Notes under the pieces: generated by a model
Databases searched by the model: none
The model's input: the letters and a program-made list of their open reading frames with translations, nothing else
Told to the model about the DNA's origin: nothing
DNA from: Methylorubrum rhodesianum
Lineage (GTDB): Bacteria > Pseudomonadota > Alphaproteobacteria > Rhizobiales > Beijerinckiaceae
NCBI RefSeq assembly: GCF_014199985.1
Contig: NZ_JACHOS010000022.1
Location: forward strand, 17,769 to 81,768
Length of the DNA: 64,000 nucleotides
Reading direction: 5' to 3'
Position numbers and translations under genes: made by a program
In this document: piece by piece, positions 9,080 through 18,417 of the stretch
Layout: every line of letters begins with the position of its first letter
How positions within the stretch are numbered: the first letter of the stretch is position 1

Positions 9080-11257
9080 CTATATCTCCCAGGGGGCGGC
9101 ACGGACCTGCCGCATGCGCGCGATGACCGTCCTCAGGACCTTCCCGAGCTGCTCGGCCGAGTAGGGCTTGCGCACGAGCTCGAAGCCGTGGGCATCGTCG
9201 CTCGCCAGCACGTGGCTGTAGCCGGAGGTGAGCACCACCGGCAGTTCCGGGTGGAGTTCCCGCAGCCGCTTGGCGAGTTCGACGCCGCCCATGCCCGGCA
9301 TCACCACATCGGAGAACACGGCGTCGAAGCGGAAGGGCACTGCCTCGATCTCCGCGAGCGCCGCCTCAGCGGTTTGTGCCAGGAATGTGCCGTAGCCGAG
9401 GTCGTGCAGGATCTGGGTGCAGAAGCGGCCGACCTCGATGTTGTCCTCCACCACTAGGATGCACTGGTCGACTTCCTCGACTGGGGCGCCCTCCAGCTCC
9501 GCATCCGTCCCCGCCGCGTCCGCCTGCGCGTCGGCTTGCGCGTCGGCCTGCGCGTCGGCCTGCGGCAGGTAGACCGTGAAGGTGGTGCCACGCCCGACCA
9601 CGCTGGAGACGTCGACGTCGCCGCCGGATTGTTTGGCAAAGCCGATGACCTGGCTCAATCCCAACCCGGTGCCCCTGCCGACTTCCTTGGTCGTGAAGAA
9701 CGGCTCGAAGATCCGTCCGACCTGGTCTGCCGCGATGCCCGTGCCGGTGTCCGTGACCGACAGCACCACGAAGTGGGTCGCCGCGCCGGCATGGCCGCGG
9801 ATGGCGGGCTTCGGCCGGTCGCAGGCCAGGGCGATGGACAGCGTGCCCTCACCGCCCATGGCGTCGCGCGCGTTCACCGCGAGGTTCACCAGCGCGGTCT
9901 CGAACTGGCTGACGTCGGCGCGCACGAAGCAGGGAGTGTCAGGCTTCTCCGTCACGATGCGAATGCGCGCGCCCATGAGGGAGTCGAGCATCGTCGCCAC
10001 GCCGGCCAGGCGCTCGCCGGCGTCGAACACCTCCGGCTTGAGCGCCTGACGCCGGGCGAAGGCGAGGAGCTGCTCCGTCAACTTCGCTGCCCGCTCCACC
10101 GTATCGGAGACCGCGTCCATGTACCGGGTGCGTCGCTCCTCGGGGAGGTTGGGCCGGCGCAGGAACTCGATGGACGAGCGGATGATGGTCAACAGGTTGT
10201 TGAAGTCGTGCGCCACCCCGCCGGTGAGCTGGCCGATGGCCTCCATCTTCTGGGCCTGCACCAAGGCATCCTGCGCCTCGGCAAGCTCGCGGGTCCGCTC
10301 CTCGACCCGCCGCTCCAGGGCTTCGTTCATGCCCCGTAAGGTCTCCCGCAGCCGCCGCTCGGCAATGGCGCGCCGGTCGATGTTGCGCGCCATCCGGATG
10401 ACCAGCGCGGCCAGCCAGAGGGTGAGCACGATGACGAGGAGCGCCGTGCCGGTCCCGGCTTCGATCAGGCCGGTACGGACGGCGTGAAGCTCCAGCCATC
10501 CCAGAAGTAGCGGCGCGAGCACGACAGCCGGCAGGAGGTGGCGCGTCAGGGTACCCGCCTCGCCTGCGCCCAGGATGGTAACGACCCAGGGCCGGCTTGG
10601 CCGGCTGAAGAGGACGCCCACGGCAAGGATGCTCAACGTCGTGGCGGTCACGAGCGCCATGCGCGAGAACATCCCCTCCTCGTGGAAGGCATCCAGGCCG
10701 TAGGCGTAGCCGAGGCCACCGACCGCCGCGATGACGAGGCTGCCCAGTGTGACGAGGGTGCCGAGGCCGCGCAGCCACCGTTTGCCCGCACCCTGAAGGA
10801 GGAGGCCCACCGCGGTCGCCAGGACGCTCGCGGCCGTCGCCAGGGCCATGCCGGTATCCGGCTTGAGCGGTCCGAAGACCAGGCGCTGCACCCAGTCATC
10901 GAGCTGGAACTGTCCCGGGGGGATGTACCTCAGGAGCCCTGCGAGCCCGACAGCCGCCGCCGCCGCCGCGAGCCACCGGCCAGCCTGACGAATGGGTCTG
11001 GACGTGCCGGGACGGGTGGCGAGCAGCGCGCAACCGAGCAACAGGGTGCCGACGGCGGTCAGGACGACCATCGGCGGCTGCCCGGGGATGATGCGCCGGA
11101 GGATGGGTATGTCGAACCACCAGCCGGCCAGAACCGTCAGCGCGGTGGCGACACCGAAGCCGCCGCTCGCCCATGCGATCCACCGCGTTCGAGGAACGAC
11201 GTTCATTGGGCTCGATCGTGACGGCAGCCCCGGATGAGGCAACTCGCTCTCAGACAT
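9080..11257 (-). CDS. Hybrid sensor histidine kinase (multi-TM-HK-REC)
   Basis: This is a membrane hybrid kinase of about 725 residues. The first 300 residues carry around eight membrane helices of a MASE-like sensor without a recognisable ligand domain. A short coiled coil (ERRVEERTRELAEAQDALVQ) leads to HisKA (GQLTGGVAHDFNNLLTIIRS), the ATPase domain (NLAVNARDAMGGEG, DTGTGIA, GRGTGLGLSQVIG) and a receiver (VVEDNIEV, FDAVFSDVVMPGMGG). A Gln-Ala-Asp-Ala tandem-repeat linker joins kinase and receiver. The start is uncertain: ATG 11257 is used, but GTG 11275 and ATG 11206 are in frame. It is parallel to the MASE4 kinase downstream, about 200 bases apart. Confidence 0.88.
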   Translation of the reverse strand: MSESELPHPGLPSRSSPMNVVPRTRWIAWASGGFGVATALTVLAGWWFDIPILRRIIPGQPPMVVLTAVGTLLLGCALLATRPGTSRPIRQAGRWLAAAAAAVGLAGLLRYIPPGQFQLDDWVQRLVFGPLKPDTGMALATAASVLATAVGLLLQGAGKRWLRGLGTLVTLGSLVIAAVGGLGYAYGLDAFHEEGMFSRMALVTATTLSILAVGVLFSRPSRPWVVTILGAGEAGTLTRHLLPAVVLAPLLLGWLELHAVRTGLIEAGTGTALLVIVLTLWLAALVIRMARNIDRRAIAERRLRETLRGMNEALERRVEERTRELAEAQDALVQAQKMEAIGQLTGGVAHDFNNLLTIIRSSIEFLRRPNLPEERRTRYMDAVSDTVERAAKLTEQLLAFARRQALKPEVFDAGERLAGVATMLDSLMGARIRIVTEKPDTPCFVRADVSQFETALVNLAVNARDAMGGEGTLSIALACDRPKPAIRGHAGAATHFVVLSVTDTGTGIAADQVGRIFEPFFTTKEVGRGTGLGLSQVIGFAKQSGGDVDVSSVVGRGTTFTVYLPQADAQADAQADAQADAAGTDAELEGAPVEEVDQCILVVEDNIEVGRFCTQILHDLGYGTFLAQTAEAALAEIEAVPFRFDAVFSDVVMPGMGGVELAKRLRELHPELPVVLTSGYSHVLASDDAHGFELVRKPYSAEQLGKVLRTVIARMRQVRAAPWEI
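9519..9566 (-). repeat. 12-bp tandem repeat inside the kinase-receiver linker
   Basis: About four copies of a 12-base unit (plus strand TGCGCGTCGGCC with single changes) encode ADAQ repeated within the linker between the histidine kinase core and the receiver domain. Copy number could change by slippage in whole codons without breaking the frame. Confidence 0.8.
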
Positions 11258-11454
11258 TCCACACCGACCGGCCACTTACTCGTTGTGTCACCCGCATGCG
11301 CCACTCGTGTCGTGCTCGCTCGTGCGTCGCCATTAGCGTGTCATATCGCGGCCAGGGGTGGCACTTGGCACCGTGTTCCACGGTTAAGTTTGCCGACAGC
11401 GGCGAAGCTTCTTCCCTCGCTACCAGTCCTCGCGCGCAACACAATCACGCGCTA
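11258..11454. other. Intergenic region upstream of the kinase, left flank of IS5
   Basis: No gene or RNA is supported here. It carries the divergent upstream sequence of the kinase at 9080-11257 up to the IS5 target TA at 11453-11454. Confidence 0.4.
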
Positions 11455-12293
11455 GGTCGCGAACCCATAATGGCTGGCACGGTTGAGCCGCAGCATCGTT
11501 AGCCCTCTGAGCAGGAGGGGCTTGGATGGCGCGGTTTGACCTGACGGATGCGGAGTGGGCGGTGATCGAGCCGCTGTTGCCGACGGACGTGCGCGGCAAG
11601 GAGCGCGTGGACGACCGGCGGGTTCTGAACGGGATCTTCTGGCGGCTGCGCACGGGCGCACCCTGGGCCGATATCCCGGCGCGCTATGGCCCACATACGA
11701 CCTGCAGCAACCGCTTCCGGCGCTGGCGCAAGCGTGGCATCTGGGATCGGCTTCTGGACGCGGTGTCAGAGGCTTACGAGGGCGACCTGCAGATGATCGA
11801 CGCCACGAGCGTGCGGGTGCATCAGCATGCCGCCTGCGCCCAAAAAAAGAGGGCGGATCCGGTGGCATGGGTCGCTCGCGCGGCGGCCTGACGAGCAAGA
11901 TCCACGCGCTGGTGGATGCCGAAGGTCGTCCCGTGGCGCTGAAGATCACGGAAGGCCAAGCGCATGACGGGCGTTCGGCCGCCGACATGCTGGGCGGGTT
12001 GGGTGCCGGTCAGATCCTGCTGGGGGACCGAGCCTACGACAGCAACGCACTGCGGACCCGGATGGCCGAGCAAGGTGCATGGGCCAACGTGAAGCCAATG
12101 CCCAACCGCAAACAGGTGCTGGCCTTCAGCCCGTTCTTGTACAAGTACCGCAACCTCGTTGAGCGCTTCTTCAGCAAGATCAAGCACTTCAGAGCTGTTG
12201 CCACGCGCTACGACAAGGATCCCGATAACTTCCTGGCCAGCGTCAAGCTCGCAGCCCTGCGGGTCTGGCTGCGAGCTTTATGAGTCCGCGACC
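11455..12293 (+). mobile_element. IS5-family (IS427-like) insertion sequence, copy A
   Basis: The element is bounded by imperfect terminal repeats: left GGTCGCGAACCCATAA, right (reverse complement) GGTCGCGGACTCATAA. TA is duplicated on both flanks (11453-11454 and 12294-12295). The length is about 839 bases with one two-frame transposase. It lies immediately upstream of the split histidine kinase gene and has probably cut that gene off from its original promoter. Confidence 0.85.
11526..12283 (+). CDS. IS5-family transposase, two frames
   Basis: This is a DDE transposase. The first frame (11526-11891) starts MARFDLTDAEWAVIEPLLP and contains the helix-turn-helix DUF4096 region and DATSVRVHQHAACAQKKR. 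The second frame continues GRSRGGLTSKIHALVDAEGR, LGDRAYDSNALR and NLVERFFSKIKHFRAVATRY to 12283. The frames meet at CCCAAAAAAAGAG (about 11839-11851), a typical slippery run for programmed frameshifting in the IS427 group. All catalytic regions are present, so it may be active. Confidence 0.85.
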
Positions 12294-12306
12294 TAATCCG
12301 CCCCGC

Positions 12307-15060
12307 ATGCCTGCAACGCAAATCTCTGACCCGGAAACAATGACTCGCGAGGAGCTCGAAGCGGAGGTCCGCCGCCTGCGCGCGCACTCGGCCTCCCTCG
12401 CGCAGATGTTCGAGCAGGCCCCGAGCTTCATCGCCCTGCTGAGCGGACCGGAGCACCGCTTCACGCTGACGAACGCCGCCTACCAGCGTGCCATCGACGA
12501 CCGCAACGTGACCGGCCGCACCGTGGCCGAGGCCCTGCCGGACGCCGCCGCCCAGGGCTATGTCGACCTGCTCGACGAGGTCTTCCGCTCCGGCCAGACC
12601 CACCGGGCGACGGGCGCCAGATTCGACGTCCAAGCCGTCCCCGGCGGCCCCGTCAACGAGCGCTACCTCGACTTCGTGTATCAGCCCATCACCGACGCGC
12701 ACGGCACGATCAGCGGCATCTTCGTCGAGGGCCATGACGTCACTGAGCGCACCCGGGCCGAGATCGCGCTCCGGGAAAGCGAGGCGCGCTACCGGACCCT
12801 GTTCGAGAGCATCGAGGTCGGCTTCTGCATCGTCGAGATGAAGTTCGAGGGCGCCCGCGCGGTCGACTACCGCATCGTCGAGGCCAATCCCGCTTTCGTG
12901 GAGCAGACGGGGGCCGACGTCGCCGGCAAATGGGTGAGCGAGTTCGCGCCCAACCTGGAGCGGCACTGGTTCGACACCTACGGGCGCGTTGCCCTGACCG
13001 GCGAGCCGGCGCATTTCGAGCACTACGCCGACGTGTTCGGGCGCTGGTTCGACGTACGGGCGCTGCGCACCGGCAACCCCGCCGCGCACCGGGTCGCGAT
13101 CTTCTTCTCGGACATCACCGAGCGCCGCCGGGTCGAGCAGCGCGCGGAAGCCGGCGAGCGCGAGCTTCGCCTGATCACGGACGCGCTGCCGGTCCTCATC
13201 GCCTTCATCGACGCCGACCTCGTCTACCGCTTCGCCAACAAGGCCTATGAGGACTGGTTCTTCCTGCCGCCCGACCAGGTCGTCGGCCGTGACGTTCGGG
13301 ACCTCCTTACCCCTGAGGCGTACGCCGCACGTGAACCCTTTCTGGAGCGGGTGTTGGCGGGTGAGGCGGTCACGTTCGAGCTCGACTGGCCGCACCGCGA
13401 CGGGCGCCACCGGGTCGCCGAGATCCGCTACCTGCCGCGACGGAACGCCGAGGGCCGCGTCGACGGCTACCACGTGTTCGTTCAGGATGTGACCGTCCGC
13501 AAGCAGACCGAGGCCGAGCTCGCCCGGCAGGTCGCGGCTCGCACGGCCGAGCGCGACTAGGTCTGGCAATCCTCCTCGGACATGCTCTGCGTGGCCAACT
13601 TCGACGGCTGCTTCGTCAGCCTCAACCCGGCCTGGCGCCTGACGCTCGGCTGGACCGAGGCCGAGATGAAGGCGCGCCCCTTCCTCGACTTCGTCCACCC
13701 CGATGACATCGCGGCCACGCTGGCGGCGGCCGAGGGCTTGGCGCGTGGGGAGGCGCAAACGACCTTCGAGAACCGCTACCGGCACCGGGACGGCAGCCAT
13801 GTCTGGTTGTCCTGGAATGCGGTGCCGCGCGACGGTCTGATCTACGCCTCGACGCGCGACGTGACGGAAACCAAAAGGCAGGCCGAGGCGCTCGCCAAAA
13901 CCGAGGAGGCGTTGCGGCAGTCGCAGAAGATGGAGGCGGTCGGACAGCTCACCGGGGGCTTGGCCCACGACTTCAACAACTTGCTCGCGGGCATCTCCGG
14001 CTCGCTGGAGCTGATGCAGACCCGCATGTCGCAAGGCAGGATGGGCGACCTCGACCGCTACATGTCGGTGGCACAGGGGGCGGCCAAGCGCGCCGCGGCG
14101 CTGACGCATCGCCTGCTCGCTTTCTCCCGACGCCAGACGCTCGACCCCAAGCCGGCGAACGTGAACCGGCTGGTCGCGGACATGGAGGAACTCGTCCGGC
14201 GCACGGTCGGCCCGGCCATCCACCTGGAGGTGGTAGGCCTCGCGGGTCTGTGGCCGGCGCTGATCGACGTCGGCCAGTTGGAAAATGCGTTGCTCAACCT
14301 CTGCATCAACGCGCGCGACGCCATGCCGGGCGGTGGTCGCATTACCATCGAGACCGCCAACAAGTGGATCGACGAGGCCGGCTCCCGCCAGCACGACCTG
14401 CCACCCGGGCAGTATCTCAGCGTCTGCGTGACCGACACCGGCACCGGCATGCCGCCAGACCTCGTCGACAAGGTGTTCGAGCCGTTCTTCACCACCAAGC
14501 CCACCGGCGAGGGCACGGGCCTCGGTCTGTCTATGGTCTACGGCTTCGCCCGCCAGTCCGGCGGACAGGTCCGAATCTATTCCGAGGTCGGCCAGGGCAC
14601 GACGGTCTGCCTCTACCTGCCGCGCCACTACGGCGAGGCCGACGAGGACGACGTGACCCGGAGGCTCGCCGAGGTCGAGCGCGCCGGGCAGGGCGAGACG
14701 GTGCTCATCGTGGACGACGAGCCTTCGGTGCGCATGCTGGTGACCGAGGTGCTGGAGGATCTCGGCTACACCGCCATCGAGGCCGCCGACAGCGTCGCCG
14801 GCCTGAAGGTGCTGCAGTCGGACGTGCGCATCGACCTCTTGGTGACGGATGTTGGCCTGCCCGGCGGCATGAACGGGCGCCAGATGGCGGACGCAGGCCG
14901 CGAGCGGCGGCCGGACCTGAAGGTGCTGTTCATCACCGGCTACGCCGAGAACGCGGTACTCGGGAACGGGTACCTGCGGCCCGGCATGCAGGTCCTCACC
15001 AAGCCGTTCGTGCTGGAGACGCTCGCCACGCGCATCAAGGACCTCATCGTCCAGGCTTGA
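12307..15060 (+). pseudogene. Hybrid histidine kinase (multiple PAS-HK-REC) split by in-frame TAG
   Basis: Both halves lie in one frame, interrupted only by TAG at 13558-13560 (codon about 418). Before it are three PAS-like modules (MFEQAPSFIALLSGPEHRFT; YRTLFESIEVGFCIVEMKFE; LITDALPVLIAFIDADLVYR). After it come a fourth PAS (SSDMLCVANFDGCFVSLNPA), HisKA (GQLTGGLAHDFNNLLAGISG), ATPase (NLCINARDAMPGGG, DTGTGMPP, GEGTGLGLSMVYG) and receiver (VDDEPSV, LLVTDVGLPGGMNG). CAG to TAG would be a single transition. The downstream half could still start at ATG 13582 and make a soluble PAS-kinase-receiver of 492 residues. The whole lacks membrane segments and would be cytoplasmic. The start lies 14 bases after the IS5 end, so its own promoter is probably lost. 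Confidence 0.8.
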
Positions 15061-15109
15061 CCGACGCGTTCGTGCCGCACGCGATGCCGATGCCTGGGCG
15101 CCGCCTCAT

Positions 15110-15362
15110 GGGCGACGAGGTGGGAGCCCCCTGTCGAGGGTCTCGCGGAACGGGATATCGAACAGAACGGGCCCCGCCTCGTTCGCGACCAAGAAGCTGT
15201 ACCCCCCGCGGGTGCCCCCCGGCGCGCACCAGCTCGGCCGTGAGGTTCGGGATGGCGGCGCACGCCTTCAGGGAGGCCGCCTCGGCGCTGGCGAGTTCGA
15301 GCCCGTCCTCGTCGGCCTCCAAGGCGGCCCTGGGCGCACACGTCGAAGAAGAAGACCGGCAT
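15110..15362 (-). pseudogene. DUF6894 family small protein, frameshifted
   Basis: Reading the minus strand from ATG 15362 gives MPVFFFDVCAQGR, then after a frame change ALEADEDGLELASAEAASLK and IPNLTAELVRAGGHPRG, and after another YSFLVANEAGPVLFDIPF with RETLD. Together these reproduce the DUF6894 pattern of Methylobacteriaceae, a cytoplasmic protein of about 80 residues and unknown role. At least two indels are needed, so the gene is broken unless the sequence has errors. Confidence 0.6.
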
Positions 15363-15580
15363 GGAGGTGCGTGCCCGCGTCCCCTTCGGTTGTAACCCGC
15401 CTCGCGTGGTTCGGTCCCGGGCGGCGAGGATTCGCACACCGCGGTCGCAACCCGTTCCCGGGGACTGTAGGGTTGTCGGTGCGGGAACCGCCCTCCGATG
15501 CTCAAACTTATACACTATCCGTCCGGGACGACAGCTCGGGCGCGAGGAACGACAGAAGTCGAGCAGTGGCCGGAGAGGCG

Positions 15581-16185
15581 GTGCAGTTCAGCGCGACGCA
15601 GCGGGACGCGGGTGACGGCCCGCCAGGAGCGACGGCCACCTTCCCTTATGACCGCACGACCGTGGAGCGGTTCCGCGCGGCGTTCCCTCGGGCGCGGTGG
15701 CGCGACGACCTGGGCGCTTGGTTCGTGCCGGGCGCCACGGCGGAGCGGCGCCTGAACGCCTGGTCCGGCCGCGAGTGGACGGGCGTCCTGGCCCATGCCG
15801 ACGAACGCGGCCGCGACGCCTTCGCGTTCGAGCCGCTCGCGAGCCCCTACCTGGAGGCCGCGGACGACCTGGTGGTCCGGACGCCGTATTCCCGCGTCGT
15901 CGTCGCCGAGTTGCGGATGGTACCCTGGGCGCGGTGGGACCCGGCATCGAAGGCGTGGCGCGTGCCGTTCCGGTCGCTGGAGGAGCTGCGCCAACGCTGG
16001 CCCGCCATCGAGGATGCCGCCCGTCAGGCCGAGCCCGAGGAGCGGCGCAAACGCGAGGCGAGCCGCAGGGCCGCGCCCGAGCACGCGGATAGACTGGCCG
16101 AGGTCGCCGAGCGCCGCCGCAACCGGTACCCTTTGCCCGAAGATGCGCTGCCGCCACTCGGGCAAGTGCTGCAGACCCACCTGGT
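15581..16185 (+). pseudogene. Hypothetical protein, 3' end truncated
   Basis: The frame from GTG 15581 (GGAGAG just upstream) encodes a basic, Trp- and Arg-rich protein with two similar-looking halves: FPYDRTTVERFRAAFPRARW followed by GAWFVPG, and YSRVVVAELRMVPWARWDP followed by AWRVPFRSLEELR. The halves resemble each other as tandem HARP-like or SNF2-associated small folds, which is a guess. The tail is a charged helix (EERRKREASRR). The protein sense ends near 16185, where the sequence becomes an ABC ATPase C-terminus, so the natural 3' end is lost. Confidence 0.45.
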
Positions 16186-16509
16186 GTGCTCGCGAACGAC
16201 GCCGAGATGGTCCTCATGGACGAGCCGTTCGGGGCGCTCGACGCCATGACCCGCGAGCGTCTGCAGGACGAGCTCGTCGATCTGTGGGCGCGGACCGGCC
16301 TCACCGTGCTGTTCGTCACCCACGCCATTGAGGAGGCGATTTTCCTCGCCGACCGCATCGTGATGATGTCGCCGGGGCCGGGCCGGATCGAGGCCGTTCA
16401 CACCGTCGACCTGCCGCGGCGCCGGGACGTGTCGAGCCCCGCCTTCAACGACCTGCGCCGCATGCTGTCGGCCCAGCTCCACAGCCACCACGCGCCGAAG
16501 GCTGCCTGA
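16186..16509 (+). pseudogene. ABC transporter ATP-binding protein, C-terminal fragment (SsuB/TauB/NrtD type)
   Basis: Only the C-terminal 107 residues of a nitrate/sulfonate/taurine-type ATPase remain: the Walker B region MVLMDEPFGALDAMTRERLQ, the switch His in VLFVTHAIEEAIFLADRIVM, and a normal tail. Walker A and the LSGGQ signature are missing. It follows the hypothetical frame at a sharp junction near 16185. The stop overlaps the ATG of the hydrolase gene by one base (TGATG), so transporter and hydrolase were once co-transcribed. It cannot bind and hydrolyse ATP as it stands. Confidence 0.8.
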
Positions 16510-17339
16510 TGGCGTCGACCAATGCCGTAGATTGGCGCAGCCTCGAACGTGCTTCGCTGACGAGAGCCTACGACAATTCAGAGGCGGTCCGGGACAGCGC
16601 CGCGCTTGTGGCGGGCTGGCGCACCCGCAGCGCCGCCTTCCGGGAGGCCAAAGTCGGACAAACCCTCGCCTACGGCCCCGTCCAGCGGCAAGCCCTCGAT
16701 CTCTACCGCTGCGGCGCGGCGGGTGCGCCCTGCCTCGCCTTCGTTCATGGCGGCTACTGGCAGCGCAACGCCCGGGAGGATTTTACCTGCATGGCCGAGG
16801 GACCGCTCGCCCTCGGTCTCGACGTGGCGCTGGTCGGCTACACCCTGGCGCCGGAGGCGAGCCTCACCCGGATAACCGAGGAGATCGGGGCCGCGCTCCG
16901 CCTGCTGCGGCGGGAAACCGGGGCGGGCCGTCTCGTCGTCGCGGGCTGGTCGGCCGGCGGCCATCTGGCGGCCCTGATGGCGAGCTTTGTTGCGGATACG
17001 GCCGATGCTGCCCTGGCGGTGAGCGGGATCTTCGATCTGGAGCCGATCGCCGGGACGGCGCTCAACGACGTGTTGCGCCTCACTCAAGTCGAAGTGGCCG
17101 AACTCTCTCCCATCCGCCGTCTCGCTCCGGGCGGGCCGCCGGTCTCGGTGATCTACGGCGGGGCCGAACTGCCCGAGCTCTGCCGCCAATCCGAAGACTA
17201 CTACGCCGCTCGCCGGACCCTCGGCCTCGCCGGCGACCTGCAGGTCGTGCCGGGGGCCGACCACTTCCGGGTGCTCGACGCCCTGATCGCGCCGGACGGG
17301 CTCGTCGCCCAGGAAACCGCCCGTCTCGCGGGCCTGTGA
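16509..17339 (+). CDS. Alpha/beta hydrolase, arylformamidase-like
   Basis: This 276-residue cytoplasmic hydrolase has the oxyanion-hole motif HGGYWQ, the nucleophile elbow GWSAGGHL (Ser nucleophile) and a late GADHFR His. The N-terminal region ERASLTRAYDNSEAVRDSAA and the HGGxW motif resemble the kynurenine formamidase/carboxylesterase group. The family cleaves N-formyl or ester bonds; the actual substrate is unknown. It overlaps the ABC ATPase fragment by one base, which suggests it acted on an imported compound, possibly an amide or formamide. All catalytic motifs are intact, but its transporter gene is broken and promoter sequence upstream may be lost. Confidence 0.8.
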   Translation: MASTNAVDWRSLERASLTRAYDNSEAVRDSAALVAGWRTRSAAFREAKVGQTLAYGPVQRQALDLYRCGAAGAPCLAFVHGGYWQRNAREDFTCMAEGPLALGLDVALVGYTLAPEASLTRITEEIGAALRLLRRETGAGRLVVAGWSAGGHLAALMASFVADTADAALAVSGIFDLEPIAGTALNDVLRLTQVEVAELSPIRRLAPGGPPVSVIYGGAELPELCRQSEDYYAARRTLGLAGDLQVVPGADHFRVLDALIAPDGLVAQETARLAGL

Positions 17340-17393
17340 CACGCATAAACGCGGACGGACGGTGACCTCTTTTCGACGATCAGTGCGTCGGCC

Positions 17394-17630
17394 TCACCAT
17401 CCAGTTGGCGCGCTCGATTGCGCGCCTCGTCGGCGTCGCGCGTCCCAAGGCTGACTCAGAACTCGCGGCCGGCCTGGCTTCCCTTCAGCGAGGGCCGGTG
17501 CACCCTCGTCGAAGAGGTTAGGCCCTGCCGGTCCGAGCACGGCCGGCATGTCGGCGCGCAGCGCGTCCGGAATGGTGCGACGGAAATAGAAGACGCGCCA
17601 ACGTTGGACCAAGCCCACCATCTGCCTCAT
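17394..17630 (-). pseudogene. Tyrosine integrase N-terminal remnant (DUF6538-like)
   Basis: The minus-strand frame starts MRQMVGLVQRWRVFYFRRTI and continues PDALRADMP, the typical N-terminal module of phage/ICE tyrosine recombinases (pattern LxxRxxxFYFRRxxPxxLR). After about 35 residues the similarity ends and no core or catalytic domain follows. It is a fragment lying just downstream of the enzyme operon. 17640-17760 holds nothing else I can support. Confidence 0.5.
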
Positions 17631-17760
17631 GGCTTCGTAGCACTCGTTCGTAGCAGGAGCGTGCTCAGAAGCCTATGGAGTCACAAAGATACCGTGATCA
17701 CAATGAGCGTTCATAGAACCACCGAGAGCGTGCTTTGAGGACGGAGGAAGCTTGCGCGAT

Positions 17761-18417
17761 CTATCGTTGCAGGACGGCGGTGCCGATTAGCATGTCGCGG
17801 CTGACGAGACCTGCGAGATCGATCTCGTGTCGACCAACGGTTTCAGCCGGAGGCATGGGGAGAACGAGGTAGCGCATGTCGGCATTGCTATCGTGCACGC
17901 GCACGCGGACCGCTTCCGGGATATCGAGCCCAAACTCGTGAAGGACTGTCCGTGGTTCCCGAACCGCTCGAGAACGGTACGTCTTGGAGATGTACCAGGA
18001 GGGAGGCTGTCCGAGTATGGACCGAGGATAGCAGGAGCACAGTGTGCAGACGATTAGGTTGTGAACGTCCGGCGTGTTCTCCACCACGACAAGCTGCGCC
18101 TCGCCCACTTTCATACCGAGTTCCGCAGCGGCGAGCTTTCCGTCGGCTAGGAGGCGGTTTTTGAAGTCAGGGTCGACCCACGCGCGAGCAACGAGGCGGG
18201 CACCGAGGTGGAGACCCGGAGTTTCGATCTTTTCGATCTCCTGGTCGGCCTCGCCTTTCGCCAGCAGGCCTTTGGTCACCAGTATGCCTTCGAGGATGGT
18301 GGTGATCCGCGCGGCCTCGGCATTGCCGGCATCGTCTTCGACGACGAGAGCCTCCTGGGCCGTGTAGGCCGTACGGAGAGGCAAAGGACAGGGATCGGTG
18401 GTGTCGCGTTCAGCCAT
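17761..18417 (-). CDS. Cobalt-type nitrile hydratase alpha / thiocyanate hydrolase gamma-like subunit
   Basis: This 218-residue metal-binding catalytic subunit has the claw VCTLCSCYPR with Cys124, Cys127, Ser128 and Cys129; Thr in CTLCSC is the cobalt-type signature. Around it are LVVVENTPDVHNLIVCTLC, QPPSWYISKTYRSRAVREPR and RVRVHDSNADMRYLVLP, all characteristic of the family. Nitrile hydratases turn nitriles to amides; thiocyanate hydrolase turns thiocyanate to carbonyl sulfide and ammonia. It overlaps the preceding alpha-like gene by 8 bases and ends a six-gene operon. The split partner subunits match the scnB-scnA-scnC order of thiocyanate hydrolase, but three-subunit nitrile hydratases also exist, so the substrate is open. 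No cobalt-insertion activator gene is seen nearby. Confidence 0.88.
   Translation of the reverse strand: MAERDTTDPCPLPLRTAYTAQEALVVEDDAGNAEAARITTILEGILVTKGLLAKGEADQEIEKIETPGLHLGARLVARAWVDPDFKNRLLADGKLAAAELGMKVGEAQLVVVENTPDVHNLIVCTLCSCYPRSILGQPPSWYISKTYRSRAVREPRTVLHEFGLDIPEAVRVRVHDSNADMRYLVLPMPPAETVGRHEIDLAGLVSRDMLIGTAVLQR

Noticed and set aside
12208..14628. 806-codon minus-strand open frame opposite the split histidine kinase
   Set aside because: It is antisense to clear PAS and kinase coding sequence. Its residues are Arg/Ala/Gly/Val-rich without any domain, as expected for the shadow of a GC-rich gene.
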